Assembly (NCBI RefSeq): GCF_001864935.2
Contig: NZ_CP126267.1
Location: 2,976,001-3,040,000, forward strand
Length of the DNA stretch: 64,000 bases
From: Curtobacterium sp. MCBA15_012
GTDB lineage: Bacteria > Actinomycetota > Actinomycetes > Actinomycetales > Microbacteriaceae
Direction: 5' to 3'
Of this stretch, positions 54,661 through 62,316 are shown piece by piece. Both the position numbers and the translations under genes were made by a program. How positions within the stretch are numbered: the first letter of the stretch is position 1; every line of letters begins with the position of its first letter. The notes under the pieces were generated by a model. It saw only the letters and a list, made by a program, of their open reading frames with translations. It was not told the origin of the DNA and did not search any database.

Positions 54661-54696
54661 GAGCCGCGGGTCCCGTGACGGGACCCGCACGGCTCA
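54661..54696. terminator. Hairpin over the nrdH stop codon
   Basis: GAGCCG-C-GGGTCCCGT pairs with ACGGGACCC-GCA-CGGCTC; a 2-nt bulge separates two stems. The nrdH TGA (minus strand, 54694-54696) lies at one foot. Probable partial terminator or mRNA-end stabiliser that raises nrdH over nrdIEF. Confidence 0.55.
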
Positions 54697-54927
54697 CGCG
54701 AGTTCGGCGCTGAGCGTCGCGATCTTGTCGGGACGGAAGCCCGACCAGTGGTCGTCGTCGGTCACGACGACGGGGGCCTGCATGTAGCCGAGCGACTTGA
54801 CGTGCTCGAGCGCGGCCTCGTCGGCGGAGACGTCGAGCACCTCGTACTGGATGCCCTTGTTGTCGAGCGCGCGGTACGTCGCGGTGCACTGCACGCAGGA
54901 CGGCTTGGTGTAGACGGTGACGGCCAT
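54694..54927 (-). CDS. nrdH: NrdH glutaredoxin-like electron donor
   Basis: 77-residue redoxin with active-site C-V-Q-C (Cys11, Cys14) and the late W-S-G-F-R-P-D-K motif typical of NrdH, which reduces NrdE. GGGGAG precedes ATG 54927. First gene of the nrdHIEF operon; control region with NrdR boxes is directly upstream. Confidence 0.95.
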   Translation of the reverse strand: MAVTVYTKPSCVQCTATYRALDNKGIQYEVLDVSADEAALEHVKSLGYMQAPVVVTDDDHWSGFRPDKIATLSAELA

Positions 54928-54959
54928 GATCTCCCCTGGTTCTTGCTGGTTGTTCGTGC

Positions 54960-55277
54960 TGTGGAGTGGTGCTGGTGTCGGGTGCCACTGGCACCTGCGC
55001 AGACGTGTCCGGGAAGGGGCCGCTGCGGTGACTCCACACTACATCTAGTGGCTGGCCACGGCACCGACCACAAGAGGAAGTGTTACAGCCGTGTAGTTCT
55101 CCACAACGCCCTCCACAGTCTGTGGATTCCCGGGAGGCCCGTCGTTCCGCCAGTCTGCGGCGCACCACCGACACTTCCCCACACCGGTGGACGACCTCGA
55201 TCCACAGGTGTGGAATCGGCGCGTCGGCGTGTCGCGGTGAGTCCTCCACAAGGGGTGCTCGAGGCGGCTCGTCCACA
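54960..55277. promoter_or_regulatory. Cluster of nine TCCACA/TGTGGA hexamers (DnaA-box-like) in the nrdH-MFS gap
   Basis: Hexamers start at 54960, 55034, 55101, 55113, 55122, 55201, 55209, 55245 and 55272. Two pairs form palindromes (TCCACAGTCTGTGGA, 55113-55127; TCCACAGGTGTGGA, 55201-55214). TTCTCCACA (55098-55106) matches the E. coli DnaA box TTATCCACA in 8 of 9 positions. This 401-bp intergenic region holds no gene. Confidence 0.65.
55037..55084. promoter_or_regulatory. Pair of NrdR boxes
   Basis: ACACTACATCTAGTGG (55037-55052) is a close match to the NrdR consensus acaCwAtATaTwGtgt. A weaker copy CCACAAGAGGAAGTGT starts 32 bp later (55069-55084), the three-helical-turn spacing NrdR pairs normally show. 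Repressor site for the nrdHIEF operon. Confidence 0.8.
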
Positions 55278-55316
55278 GCACCCCCGGACGGGTGTCAGCG
55301 GATTCCGTCCGGTCCG

Positions 55317-55328
55317 TACACTCGGACC
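55317..55328 (+). promoter_or_regulatory. -10 box TACACT for leaderless MFS gene
   Basis: TACACT (55317-55322) then 6 nt and GTG 55329. Confidence 0.5.
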
Positions 55329-56534
55329 GTGAGCGCCTACGGACCCCTGCTGAAGACCCCCGGAGTCGGCCGCGTCATCGCTGCGCAGCTCACCGCGCGC
55401 TTCCCGTTCGGCATGCTCTCCCTCGCCTACCTGCTGCACGTCGAGCACGTCTTCGGCTCGTACGGCGCCGCCGGACTCGTGCTCGCGACGACGAGCATCG
55501 GCCAGGCCATCGCCGGTCCGCTGACCAGTCGGTGGATGGGCAGCTGGGGCATGCGCCCGGTCCTCGTGCTGACGAGCATCGTCGCGCTCGCGAGCATGGT
55601 CGTCATCGCGTTCGTCCCGATGGCGCTCGGCGGGTACGTCGTCGTCGGGTTCCTCGGTGGCCTGGCGGTGCCGCCCGTGCAGCCGGCCGTGCGCACCATC
55701 TACCCCAAGATGGTGACCTCGTCGCAGCTCACACCGCTGTTCTCGCTCGACGCCAGCGCGCAGGAGCTCATCTGGGTCGCCGGCCCCGTCATCACGACCT
55801 TCGTCGCGACGCAGGTCGGGACCGTGCAGGCGATCGTCGTGGCGATGGTGTTCCTGGTGGTCGGCGGTGTGTGGTTCATCGCCTCCCCCGAACTCGGTCG
55901 CGTCCGGATCCCCCGGTCGAAGCGCGCGTTCGGCGTCGTGCTCAAGCGGCCCTCGGTCGTCGTCGCCACGCTGACCGGCCTGCTCCTCATCGGGGCGTGC
56001 TCGGCGGTCGAGGCGAGCGTCACCAGCGTCTTCGGCGAGGGCAGCCCGAACGCCGGCATCGTCCTCGCGGTCTTCGCGGTCGGCTCGCTCGCGGGCGGCC
56101 TGGCGCTCGGGCACCGACCGATCTCGCGCAACACCCTGTGGGCGCGCATGTGCATCGTGTTCGTCGGCCTCGCGCTCGCGGTCGGCGGCACGGACTTCTG
56201 GTGGCTGTGCCTCGCGCTCGTCATCGCCGGTGCCGGTATCGCCCCGGCCCTCGCGGTCATGTTCGGCTCGGTGTCCGCGACCGTGAAGTTCTCCGACACC
56301 GCCGAGGCCTACGGCTGGATGGGTACCGGGCAGCTCATCGGCGCCGCGGGCGGGTCGGCCGTCGCCGGCTTCCTCATCGACGCGAACGGCCCCACCGGCG
56401 GCATGACCGTCGGCGCGGTGATGGCGGCCGCCGGGGTGGTCCTGCCGCTCGTCATGCGGCGGTGGCTCCCCGACCTGCGCGGACGCGACGCGAGCCCGCT
56501 GCCCGACACCGAGCCGGTCACGCTGCCGAGCTGA
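55329..56534 (+). CDS. MFS transporter
   Basis: 401-residue protein with about 12 transmembrane segments in two halves and a basic cytosolic centre loop (GRVRIPRSKRAF). Small sugar-efflux/drug-efflux-like size and layout; substrate unknown. GTG 55329 has a leaderless promoter and is divergent from nrdH. Acidic-polar C-terminal tail. Confidence 0.88.
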   Translation: MSAYGPLLKTPGVGRVIAAQLTARFPFGMLSLAYLLHVEHVFGSYGAAGLVLATTSIGQAIAGPLTSRWMGSWGMRPVLVLTSIVALASMVVIAFVPMALGGYVVVGFLGGLAVPPVQPAVRTIYPKMVTSSQLTPLFSLDASAQELIWVAGPVITTFVATQVGTVQAIVVAMVFLVVGGVWFIASPELGRVRIPRSKRAFGVVLKRPSVVVATLTGLLLIGACSAVEASVTSVFGEGSPNAGIVLAVFAVGSLAGGLALGHRPISRNTLWARMCIVFVGLALAVGGTDFWWLCLALVIAGAGIAPALAVMFGSVSATVKFSDTAEAYGWMGTGQLIGAAGGSAVAGFLIDANGPTGGMTVGAVMAAAGVVLPLVMRRWLPDLRGRDASPLPDTEPVTLPS

Positions 56535-56599
56535 CCGAGGCCGTCGGTGGGGCGCGGGCGGCGGCGCGACCGAGCCGCCGCGGGTGAACGACCTCCTCG

Positions 56600-56697
56600 C
56601 TGTCGAACGACACCCGCGATGGCGCTTCCGCCCGGGGCACCCGATGCGCCCGCAACGAGCGACACCTCCACTGTCGAACGACACCCACGATGACGCT
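56600..56697. repeat. Two direct copies of a 27-bp segment with TGTCGAACGACA core
   Basis: CTGTCGAACGACACCC-(g/a)-CGATG-(g/a)-CGCT occurs at 56600-56626 and 56671-56697 (25 of 27 identical, 71 bp apart). Each contains TGTCG-AA-CGACA, a short inverted repeat like a regulator site. It lies in the 289-bp non-coding gap upstream of the aldo/keto reductase gene, which also has a decayed CCTGGAGGCGCGG copy at about 56779. Confidence 0.7.
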
Positions 56698-56811
56698 CAC
56701 CCTGCGTCCTCGCTCCACGCCCTGACCCGTCGCGGTTCCTCCACAGCTCACCGCCCGGCGCACCTGCTCCACACCCGGCCTGGAGGCGCGGCGCACCCCC
56801 GCCACGTTGGG

Positions 56812-56823
56812 CAAGATGGGCAC
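56812..56823 (+). promoter_or_regulatory. -10 box CAAGAT for leaderless aldo/keto reductase gene
   Basis: CAAGAT (56812-56817) is 6 nt upstream of ATG 56824. Confidence 0.4.
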
Positions 56824-57642
56824 ATGGTCACCTCCATCCCCCTCCACGACGGCGCGACGATCCCCGCCGTGGGCTTCGGCGTGTACAAGGTCGACGACGC
56901 GGCGGCCGAGACGGCCGTCGCGACGGCCCTCGACGCCGGCTACCGGCACGTCGACACAGCCGAGATGTACGGCAACGAGGCCGGCGTCGGCAGGGCGGTG
57001 CGCGCCTCCGGCCTCGACCGTGACGACGTCTTCGTGACCACCAAGGTCTGGAACGACCACCAGGGCCGCGACGCCACCCCCCGCGCGTTCGACGCGAGCC
57101 TCGAGCGGCTCGGCCTGGACTCGGTCGACCTGTACCTCATCCACTGGCCGGCTGCCGCGAACGACCGCTACGTCGAGACGTGGCGGACGCTCGTCGAGCT
57201 GAGCGACCAGGGGCTGGCGCGCAGCGTCGGTGTCTCGAACTTCCAGGTGCCGCACCTGCAGCGACTGCTCGACGAGACGGGCGAGGTGCCCGTCGTCAAC
57301 CAGGTCGAACGGCACCCGTGGCTGCCGCAGCGCGAGTTGATGGCCTTCCACGAGGAGCACGGCATCGTCACCGAGGCGTGGTCGCCGCTCGGCCGCGGCC
57401 GGCTCGTCGACGAACCGGTCCTCACGCGAATCGCCGAGGCACACGGCGTGAGCGTCGCGCAGGTGCTCGTGCGGTGGAACGTGCAGCAGGACGTCGTCGT
57501 GCTGCCCAAGTCGGTCACACCGGCACGCATCCGCTCGAACATCGACGTCGACGGCTTCGCCCTGACCGACGACGACCTGGCGGCGATCGCCACGCTCGAG
57601 TCCGGGCAGCGCACCGGGTCCCACCCCGACACCGTGTCCTGA
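56824..57642 (+). CDS. Aldo/keto reductase
   Basis: 272-residue NADPH-dependent oxidoreductase of the 2,5-diketo-gluconate reductase-like group. Motifs: G-F-G-V-Y-K-V, the catalytic D-A-G-Y-R-H-V-D-T-A-E-M-Y-G-N-E segment (Asp and Tyr), TKVW (Lys), LIHWP (His) and the C-terminal L-P-K-S-V-T-P-x-R-I-R-x-N NADP site. Full length. Substrate unknown. Confidence 0.93.
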   Translation: MVTSIPLHDGATIPAVGFGVYKVDDAAAETAVATALDAGYRHVDTAEMYGNEAGVGRAVRASGLDRDDVFVTTKVWNDHQGRDATPRAFDASLERLGLDSVDLYLIHWPAAANDRYVETWRTLVELSDQGLARSVGVSNFQVPHLQRLLDETGEVPVVNQVERHPWLPQRELMAFHEEHGIVTEAWSPLGRGRLVDEPVLTRIAEAHGVSVAQVLVRWNVQQDVVVLPKSVTPARIRSNIDVDGFALTDDDLAAIATLESGQRTGSHPDTVS

Positions 57643-57783
57643 GCGGCGGGAGCGGGAGTGGGCCGGGCACCTCGGTCCGCTCGGCTTCTTCGCTCATCGC
57701 ACCCGGCAGGAATACAGAGTACGGAATACTCGTCCGCGATCCTTGCTCGGCGGCCCGTGTGGGCCGCGGACAAGGAGAACCAC

Positions 57784-59568
57784 GTGACACACACGACCAC
57801 CGGCCGCCGCGCGCGAGTGGCCAGCCTGCTGCTCGGCACCGCCCTCGCCGGCACCGCCGTCCTGGCGACGTGCGACCTCGCGAGCGCGACGCAGCTGCAG
57901 TACCCCCACGACCCGAGCATCGTCACGGTGGACGGCCGCCCGGCAGCGGACACGAAGGACGGGACGGACGTGTTCCAGACCGACCGCTGGGACTCCTCGG
58001 TCGTCGTCGACGCGGACGAGGGTGCGCTGACGATCCGGGACGAGGAGACCGGCGACGTCGTCTGCAGCGTGCCGGACTACGTGTTCGGTGAACACGCTGG
58101 CTGCCCGGCCTTCGTCGGTCCGGGTTCCCACCGCCTGGTCGCCTCGATCACCACGGACGGGGAGACCCGCTCCTCGCGCCCGTTCGTGCTCGAGTCGTAC
58201 GCCGAGGACATGCCCGACGACGGCGCCGAGCCCTCACCACTCTCGGTCGAGCGGACCGCACCCGGCACGACTCCCGGGACGACCGCGGAGACCTTCGGTG
58301 GCGCACCGGGCGACCGGTACGTCCTCCGTGACGACCAGGGCTACGAGCTCGCACGCGGGACGGTCGACCCGGCCGGTCACGTCGTCGCAGCGGTCCGCAC
58401 GTGGACGGAGCCGGTGCACGTGCACGCGGAGACGCAGCGGTCGGGCCACCGCGTCGTGACCGACCTCGAGGTGGTTCCGGACGCCGCACCCGTCCCGACG
58501 ACCACGCCGCTCGAGCTCGTCGAGACGACGCCGGGCGCCGCGGGCACGACCGTCGTCCTCCGCGGGACGCCGGGGACGTGGTACCTGCTGCAGCAGGCGA
58601 ACTCGCCCCGCCGCACGCAGGGCACCGTCCCCGCTGACGGTCGCGTGGCCTGGACCGTCCCGACCTCGCCGACCACGACGACCGTGCACTGGGAAGCGCA
58701 CGGCGACGACGGTGCGGTCCTGAACGGGTCGTTCGACGTCGCCGCGGCAGTCGACACCGGCGTCCCGACCACGCCGGTGGTCGCGATCCCGGCACCCGGC
58801 CCGACCGATCCGGGCTTCCCGCTGCCCGTCGGCGACCAGGGCAGCGGCACCGGAGTCGGCGCTGGAGCAGGTACAGGTGCGGGTGCAGGTGCAGGTGCAG
58901 GCCCCGGTGCCGGTGCCGGTGCCGGTGCCGGTGCAGGCGAAGGCAGTGCGGGGCCGGGCAGCGGTGCCGGCCAGGGCGGTGGCGACCTCGTCGGCAAGCG
59001 AGTGGCGGCGGAACTGACCGCGATCAACCCGATCAGCCACGCCGGCACCCTGCGCGTGTCCGACCCGGACGCGCGGTACGGCTCCTACTCCGCCCGCGTC
59101 CTCGTCGACGGCAAGCAGGTGGCCTCCACCCGCATCTCCGCGACGCCGACGGACCGGACGATCGCTGATCTGGGCGCGAAGGGCGACCACACCCTGACCC
59201 TCGCGATCGACGACCGGGTCATCGCCTCGGTCGCGTACACCGTGCCGAGCAGCGTCCCGCAGCCCGGCGAGCACGCCGGCGAACGGGTGTCGGCGGAGCT
59301 GACCGCGATCAACCCGATCACCCACGCAGGAACCCTCCGTGTGTCCGACCCGGACGCGGGCTCCGGCTACTCCGCCCGGGTCCTCGTCGACAGCAAGCAG
59401 GTCGCCGCCGCGCTGATCACCACGACACCGACCGACCGCACCATCGCGAACCTGGGCGGGAGGGGCGACCACACCCTGACCCTCGCGATCGGCGACCGGG
59501 TGATCGCCACGGTGCCCTACACGGTGCCGGGCGCGATCGGGGCGACCACGGGCGACACGGGGGCCTGA
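57784..59568 (+). CDS. Secreted multi-domain surface protein with GA-rich linker, related to 62317-63828
   Basis: 594 residues: signal peptide (about 1-36), beta-sandwich-like N-terminal domain with one likely disulfide (VVCSVPD/AGCPAF), two further beta modules, linker PVVAIPAPGPTDPGF, a GAGAGAG-repeat hinge (about 360-395), then two near-identical C-terminal modules of about 80 residues (VAAELTAINPISHAGTLRVS; VSAELTAINPITHAGTLRVS). GTG 57784 follows AAGGAG. No sortase motif. Sibling of the gene at 62317. Confidence 0.75.
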   Translation: MTHTTTGRRARVASLLLGTALAGTAVLATCDLASATQLQYPHDPSIVTVDGRPAADTKDGTDVFQTDRWDSSVVVDADEGALTIRDEETGDVVCSVPDYVFGEHAGCPAFVGPGSHRLVASITTDGETRSSRPFVLESYAEDMPDDGAEPSPLSVERTAPGTTPGTTAETFGGAPGDRYVLRDDQGYELARGTVDPAGHVVAAVRTWTEPVHVHAETQRSGHRVVTDLEVVPDAAPVPTTTPLELVETTPGAAGTTVVLRGTPGTWYLLQQANSPRRTQGTVPADGRVAWTVPTSPTTTTVHWEAHGDDGAVLNGSFDVAAAVDTGVPTTPVVAIPAPGPTDPGFPLPVGDQGSGTGVGAGAGTGAGAGAGAGPGAGAGAGAGAGEGSAGPGSGAGQGGGDLVGKRVAAELTAINPISHAGTLRVSDPDARYGSYSARVLVDGKQVASTRISATPTDRTIADLGAKGDHTLTLAIDDRVIASVAYTVPSSVPQPGEHAGERVSAELTAINPITHAGTLRVSDPDAGSGYSARVLVDSKQVAAALITTTPTDRTIANLGGRGDHTLTLAIGDRVIATVPYTVPGAIGATTGDTGA

Positions 59569-59573
59569 CCGCC

Positions 59574-59592
59574 GGAGGCGAGCCGCGCCTCC
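59574..59592. repeat. Small GGAGGCG...CGCCTCC inverted repeat
   Basis: Arms 59574-59580 and 59586-59592 around AGCCG, just after the stop of the secreted protein. Short member of the GGAGGCG family. Confidence 0.5.
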
Positions 59593-59629
59593 AGACCGGG
59601 TCGGCATCGTCGATGCCGCACCCGCACCG

Positions 59630-59661
59630 CGAACGGCGGGCCCGCACGGGCCCGCCGTTCG
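59630..59661. terminator. Perfect 15-bp-arm hairpin between convergent genes
   Basis: CGAACGGCGGGCCCG (59630-59644), CA, and CGGGCCCGCCGTTCG (59647-59661). A second small stem CGGCATCG/CGATGCCG lies at 59602-59618. Two-way terminator by position. Confidence 0.7.
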
Positions 59662-59671
59662 TCGTTCCCGG

Positions 59672-60010
59672 CTACGGGCGCCGGTCGTCCTCCGACTGCC
59701 ACGGCAGGTGCAGGTCACCCGGCTCGGGCTCGACATCACCGGCGTCGTCGGCGCCGCCGGTCCCCGGGGCAGCAACGATGCGCGACGGGTCGATGCCGTC
59801 GCGGCGCAGGTCCTCGTCGTCGCGCTGCCGCGTCTGCGCGGCGACGGTCTCCCGCTCGCTCGACGGGCTGTACGACGTGTCGGCGGCCCGCTGCTCGGAC
59901 TCCCCGACGCCGTCGGCGCCCTCGTGGTGTGCGGTCTCGCGCAGGGCGTCGTCGCGTGCGTGGTCGTCGGAGGCCTCGGGGCCCGGTGCGTCGGGGTTGC
60001 TGTCGCTCAT
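59672..60010 (-). CDS. Small acidic disordered protein, 112 residues
   Basis: Very hydrophilic, rich in D, E, R and S, no hydrophobic core (MSDSNPDAPGPEASDDHARD opening). ATG 60010. A frame of this kind is typical of actinobacterial low-complexity hypotheticals; could be expressed but no family is known. Convergent with the secreted-protein gene. Confidence 0.5.
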   Translation of the reverse strand: MSDSNPDAPGPEASDDHARDDALRETAHHEGADGVGESEQRAADTSYSPSSERETVAAQTRQRDDEDLRRDGIDPSRIVAAPGTGGADDAGDVEPEPGDLHLPWQSEDDRRP

Positions 60011-60107
60011 GCCGTGCACAGTAGGCCGACGACCTCCGGTGTCGGTTCGGTCACGGGCGTCGTGGTCCGCTCCACGCTCGGCTACGGTCGTGACGAGGGG
60101 GTCCGAC

Positions 60108-61004
60108 ATGGGACGCAGGACGGTCACGGCGTCGATCGCGCTCGCGGGGGTGAGCGCGCTGCTGCTCACGGGGTGCTCGGTGTTCGGCGACGACGCACCG
60201 CTGCCGAAGCCGACGGGGCACGCGGCTCCGAGCGCGTCGGCGCGTCCGGACGGCGGCGTCGACGGGGACGGCGCGGGCGGAGACGCCGAGCAGGTGTCGA
60301 CGAAGCAGGCGGTGCCCGCGGGCACCGTGGTCGCCGAGACCGACGCCGTGTCGAAGTCCGGGGACACGGCCGTGCACGTGCGGATCGTGGCGGACGATGC
60401 CGGCACGTTCGACGCGCAGCTCTCCGGGTACCGGACGACGAACCCGCAACCGATGAGCATCGAGTTCCGCCGGTCCGTCGCCACCCCCGGCGAGGGCTTC
60501 GATGCTGACTCCGTCGCCTCGACCACCTGGCAGGCCGACGCTCCGGCGCCCGACTCGGTGAGCCTCTCGGACGCGGGCGCGTACCCCGACTGGCTGCACA
60601 GCGTCGTCCTCGTCCCGGCCGCCACGACCCAGGTCCCGGCCGACTCGGACGACGCGGACGAGTCCCTCGACGCCGATCGCCCGTGGGTCGGCACCGTCCT
60701 CGCGGCGGCCGAACTCCACTGGCGCATCCCGTCGCCGTTCCCCGACCTCCGACCGCGGGCCGGCGCTGCTCGGCCGGGCGCCTACGGCTGGGTGTTCGAC
60801 GCCGCCGGCGACAAGCTCGCCGCTCCGGGCGGTGCCGTACCGACCGCCTACCGGGTGTCCCACGGCGACGACCAGACCACGGTGGCGAAGCGACTCGGTC
60901 TGACCCTGCCGCAACTGCGGTGGCTGAACCCCACGATGCACGTGCGCGGCAACGGATGGCTGTACGAGGACACCGACCTCAACCTCGACCCAGCGGCGCG
61001 CTGA
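60108..61004 (+). CDS. Lipoprotein with C-terminal LysM-like segment
   Basis: 298 residues: lipobox L-L-T-G-C (cysteine about residue 22), long polar spacer, a beta-rich middle, and a C-terminal LysM-like stretch (YRVSHGDDQTTVAKRLGLTL, then LRWLNP and LYEDTDLNL). Probably wall-associated. GAGGGGG precedes ATG 60108. Confidence 0.75.
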   Translation: MGRRTVTASIALAGVSALLLTGCSVFGDDAPLPKPTGHAAPSASARPDGGVDGDGAGGDAEQVSTKQAVPAGTVVAETDAVSKSGDTAVHVRIVADDAGTFDAQLSGYRTTNPQPMSIEFRRSVATPGEGFDADSVASTTWQADAPAPDSVSLSDAGAYPDWLHSVVLVPAATTQVPADSDDADESLDADRPWVGTVLAAAELHWRIPSPFPDLRPRAGAARPGAYGWVFDAAGDKLAAPGGAVPTAYRVSHGDDQTTVAKRLGLTLPQLRWLNPTMHVRGNGWLYEDTDLNLDPAAR

Positions 61005-61106
61005 TCCCCGGGGACGTCCGCCCCACCCCGTCACGCGCTGACGCCGAGGGATGACCGGGGTCCGTTACGCTCGACCCCGCACACGCACCACCTTGGAGGT
61101 CCCACC

Positions 61107-61628
61107 GTGACGATCGTCGCCGCCGCAGACGGCTCAGCCCTCGGCAACCCCGGCCCGGCCGGCTGGGCCTGGTACGTCGACGACGACCGCTGGGCAGCCG
61201 GTGGCTGGCCGCGCGCCACGAACAACATCGGCGAGCTCACCGCCGTGCTCCAGCTCCTCCGCGCCACGAAGGGCACCGACGAGCCGCTGCACATCCTGTG
61301 CGACAGCCAGTACGCCATCAAGGCCTGCACCGAGTGGCTCGCAGGCTGGAAGCGGAAGGGCTGGCGGAAGGCCGACGGCAAGCCGGTGCTGAACGTCGAG
61401 ATCATCAAGGAGCTCGACGCCGAGCTGCAGGGCCGCAAGGTCACCTTCGAGTGGGTGCGCGGGCACGTCGGACACGAGATGAACGAGGCCGCGGACGTCC
61501 GCGCCCGTGGTGCAGCGACCGCCTACCAGCAGGGCACCGACGTCCCGCACGGTCCGGGCTGGCCCGGCGTCGAGGTCGAGGAGCCGACGGCGCTGCCCGA
61601 GGCGACGCCTCCCGCGACCCTGTTCTGA
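61107..61628 (+). CDS. rnhA: Ribonuclease HI
   Basis: 173-residue RNase H1 fold. Catalytic acidic residues are visible: Asp8 in AAADGSALG, Glu43 in NNIGELTAV, Asp66 in LCDSQYAI, and the late Asp in HVGHEMNEAADVRA with its HxxH-like context. Residues after about 140 form a disordered tail. Degrades RNA in RNA-DNA hybrids. GTG 61107 follows TTGGAGG. Confidence 0.93.
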   Translation: MTIVAAADGSALGNPGPAGWAWYVDDDRWAAGGWPRATNNIGELTAVLQLLRATKGTDEPLHILCDSQYAIKACTEWLAGWKRKGWRKADGKPVLNVEIIKELDAELQGRKVTFEWVRGHVGHEMNEAADVRARGAATAYQQGTDVPHGPGWPGVEVEEPTALPEATPPATLF

Positions 61629-61655
61629 CCCGCGGTCAGGAGGCCCCCTCGGGGG

Positions 61656-61907
61656 TCAGTACGCCCCGTCGCGGCGGTCCTGGCGGGTGATCTGCTCCCC
61701 CGAGGCCGGGTCGACCCCGGAACGGGTGGTCGTGGTGGTCCGTCGTCCACCGAAGCCGACGGCCAGGCTGATGACGAGCAGCACGACGCCGGCGGCCATC
61801 AGGATGTAGCCGATCAGGCGCAGGTCGACGCCCGCGACCTGGAAGTCGAGCGCGAACGCGACGATGGCGCCGATCACGATCAGGGCGATGCTCGAGCCGA
61901 TGCGCAT
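61656..61907 (-). CDS. Small membrane protein, DUF6458-like
   Basis: 83 residues with two transmembrane segments (about 4-22 and 30-50) and a polar, threonine-rich tail carrying G-V-D-P-A-S-G-E. This pattern matches the small DUF6458 membrane family of Microbacteriaceae (from memory). Convergent with rnhA. Confidence 0.75.
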   Translation of the reverse strand: MRIGSSIALIVIGAIVAFALDFQVAGVDLRLIGYILMAAGVVLLVISLAVGFGGRRTTTTTRSGVDPASGEQITRQDRRDGAY

Positions 61908-62316
61908 GGGATGACCTCTCGTCGGGCCCGGCCGGTCGGCGATGGGCTGCCGCCGAAGGTACCCGTCCGGCCCGGCGAGCGTTCCCGGCGGCCTCGCGAG
62001 CGCTCACGGCACCCCTGGCGCGGGCGCGCCTGCGCGCCCCTCCGGCTGGCCCACCGACGACACCGGCCCGGCCCGGCCCGGCTCGAGCGCATCGCCGCAG
62101 CATTGCGTTCGGCATAAATACAACATGTTTGATCCCGGGCGGGACACAATGTCCCGGCGATGACCGACGCATCCCGTCGTCGGCGAGCGGTTCGACTCCG
62201 GTCATCTCCGGAGCACCCCACGCAGCGTCTCGACCGCGGTCGGGCTGCTGCGCCCTCGCCGCACCGCACCTCCCCCACCAGGATCCGGCAGACACCTGCC
62301 GCCGAGAGGAAACACC
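61908..62316. other. 409-bp gap upstream of the secreted protein gene, with an operator-like palindrome
   Basis: No gene is convincing here. ATACAACATGTTTGATC at 62117-62133 resembles the motif before 47594, and CGGGACA-CAA-TGTCCCG (62140-62156) is a perfect inverted repeat with 7-bp arms and 3-bp centre. These suggest a regulated promoter for the gene at 62317. The rest is GC-rich with no further structure recognised. Confidence 0.45.
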
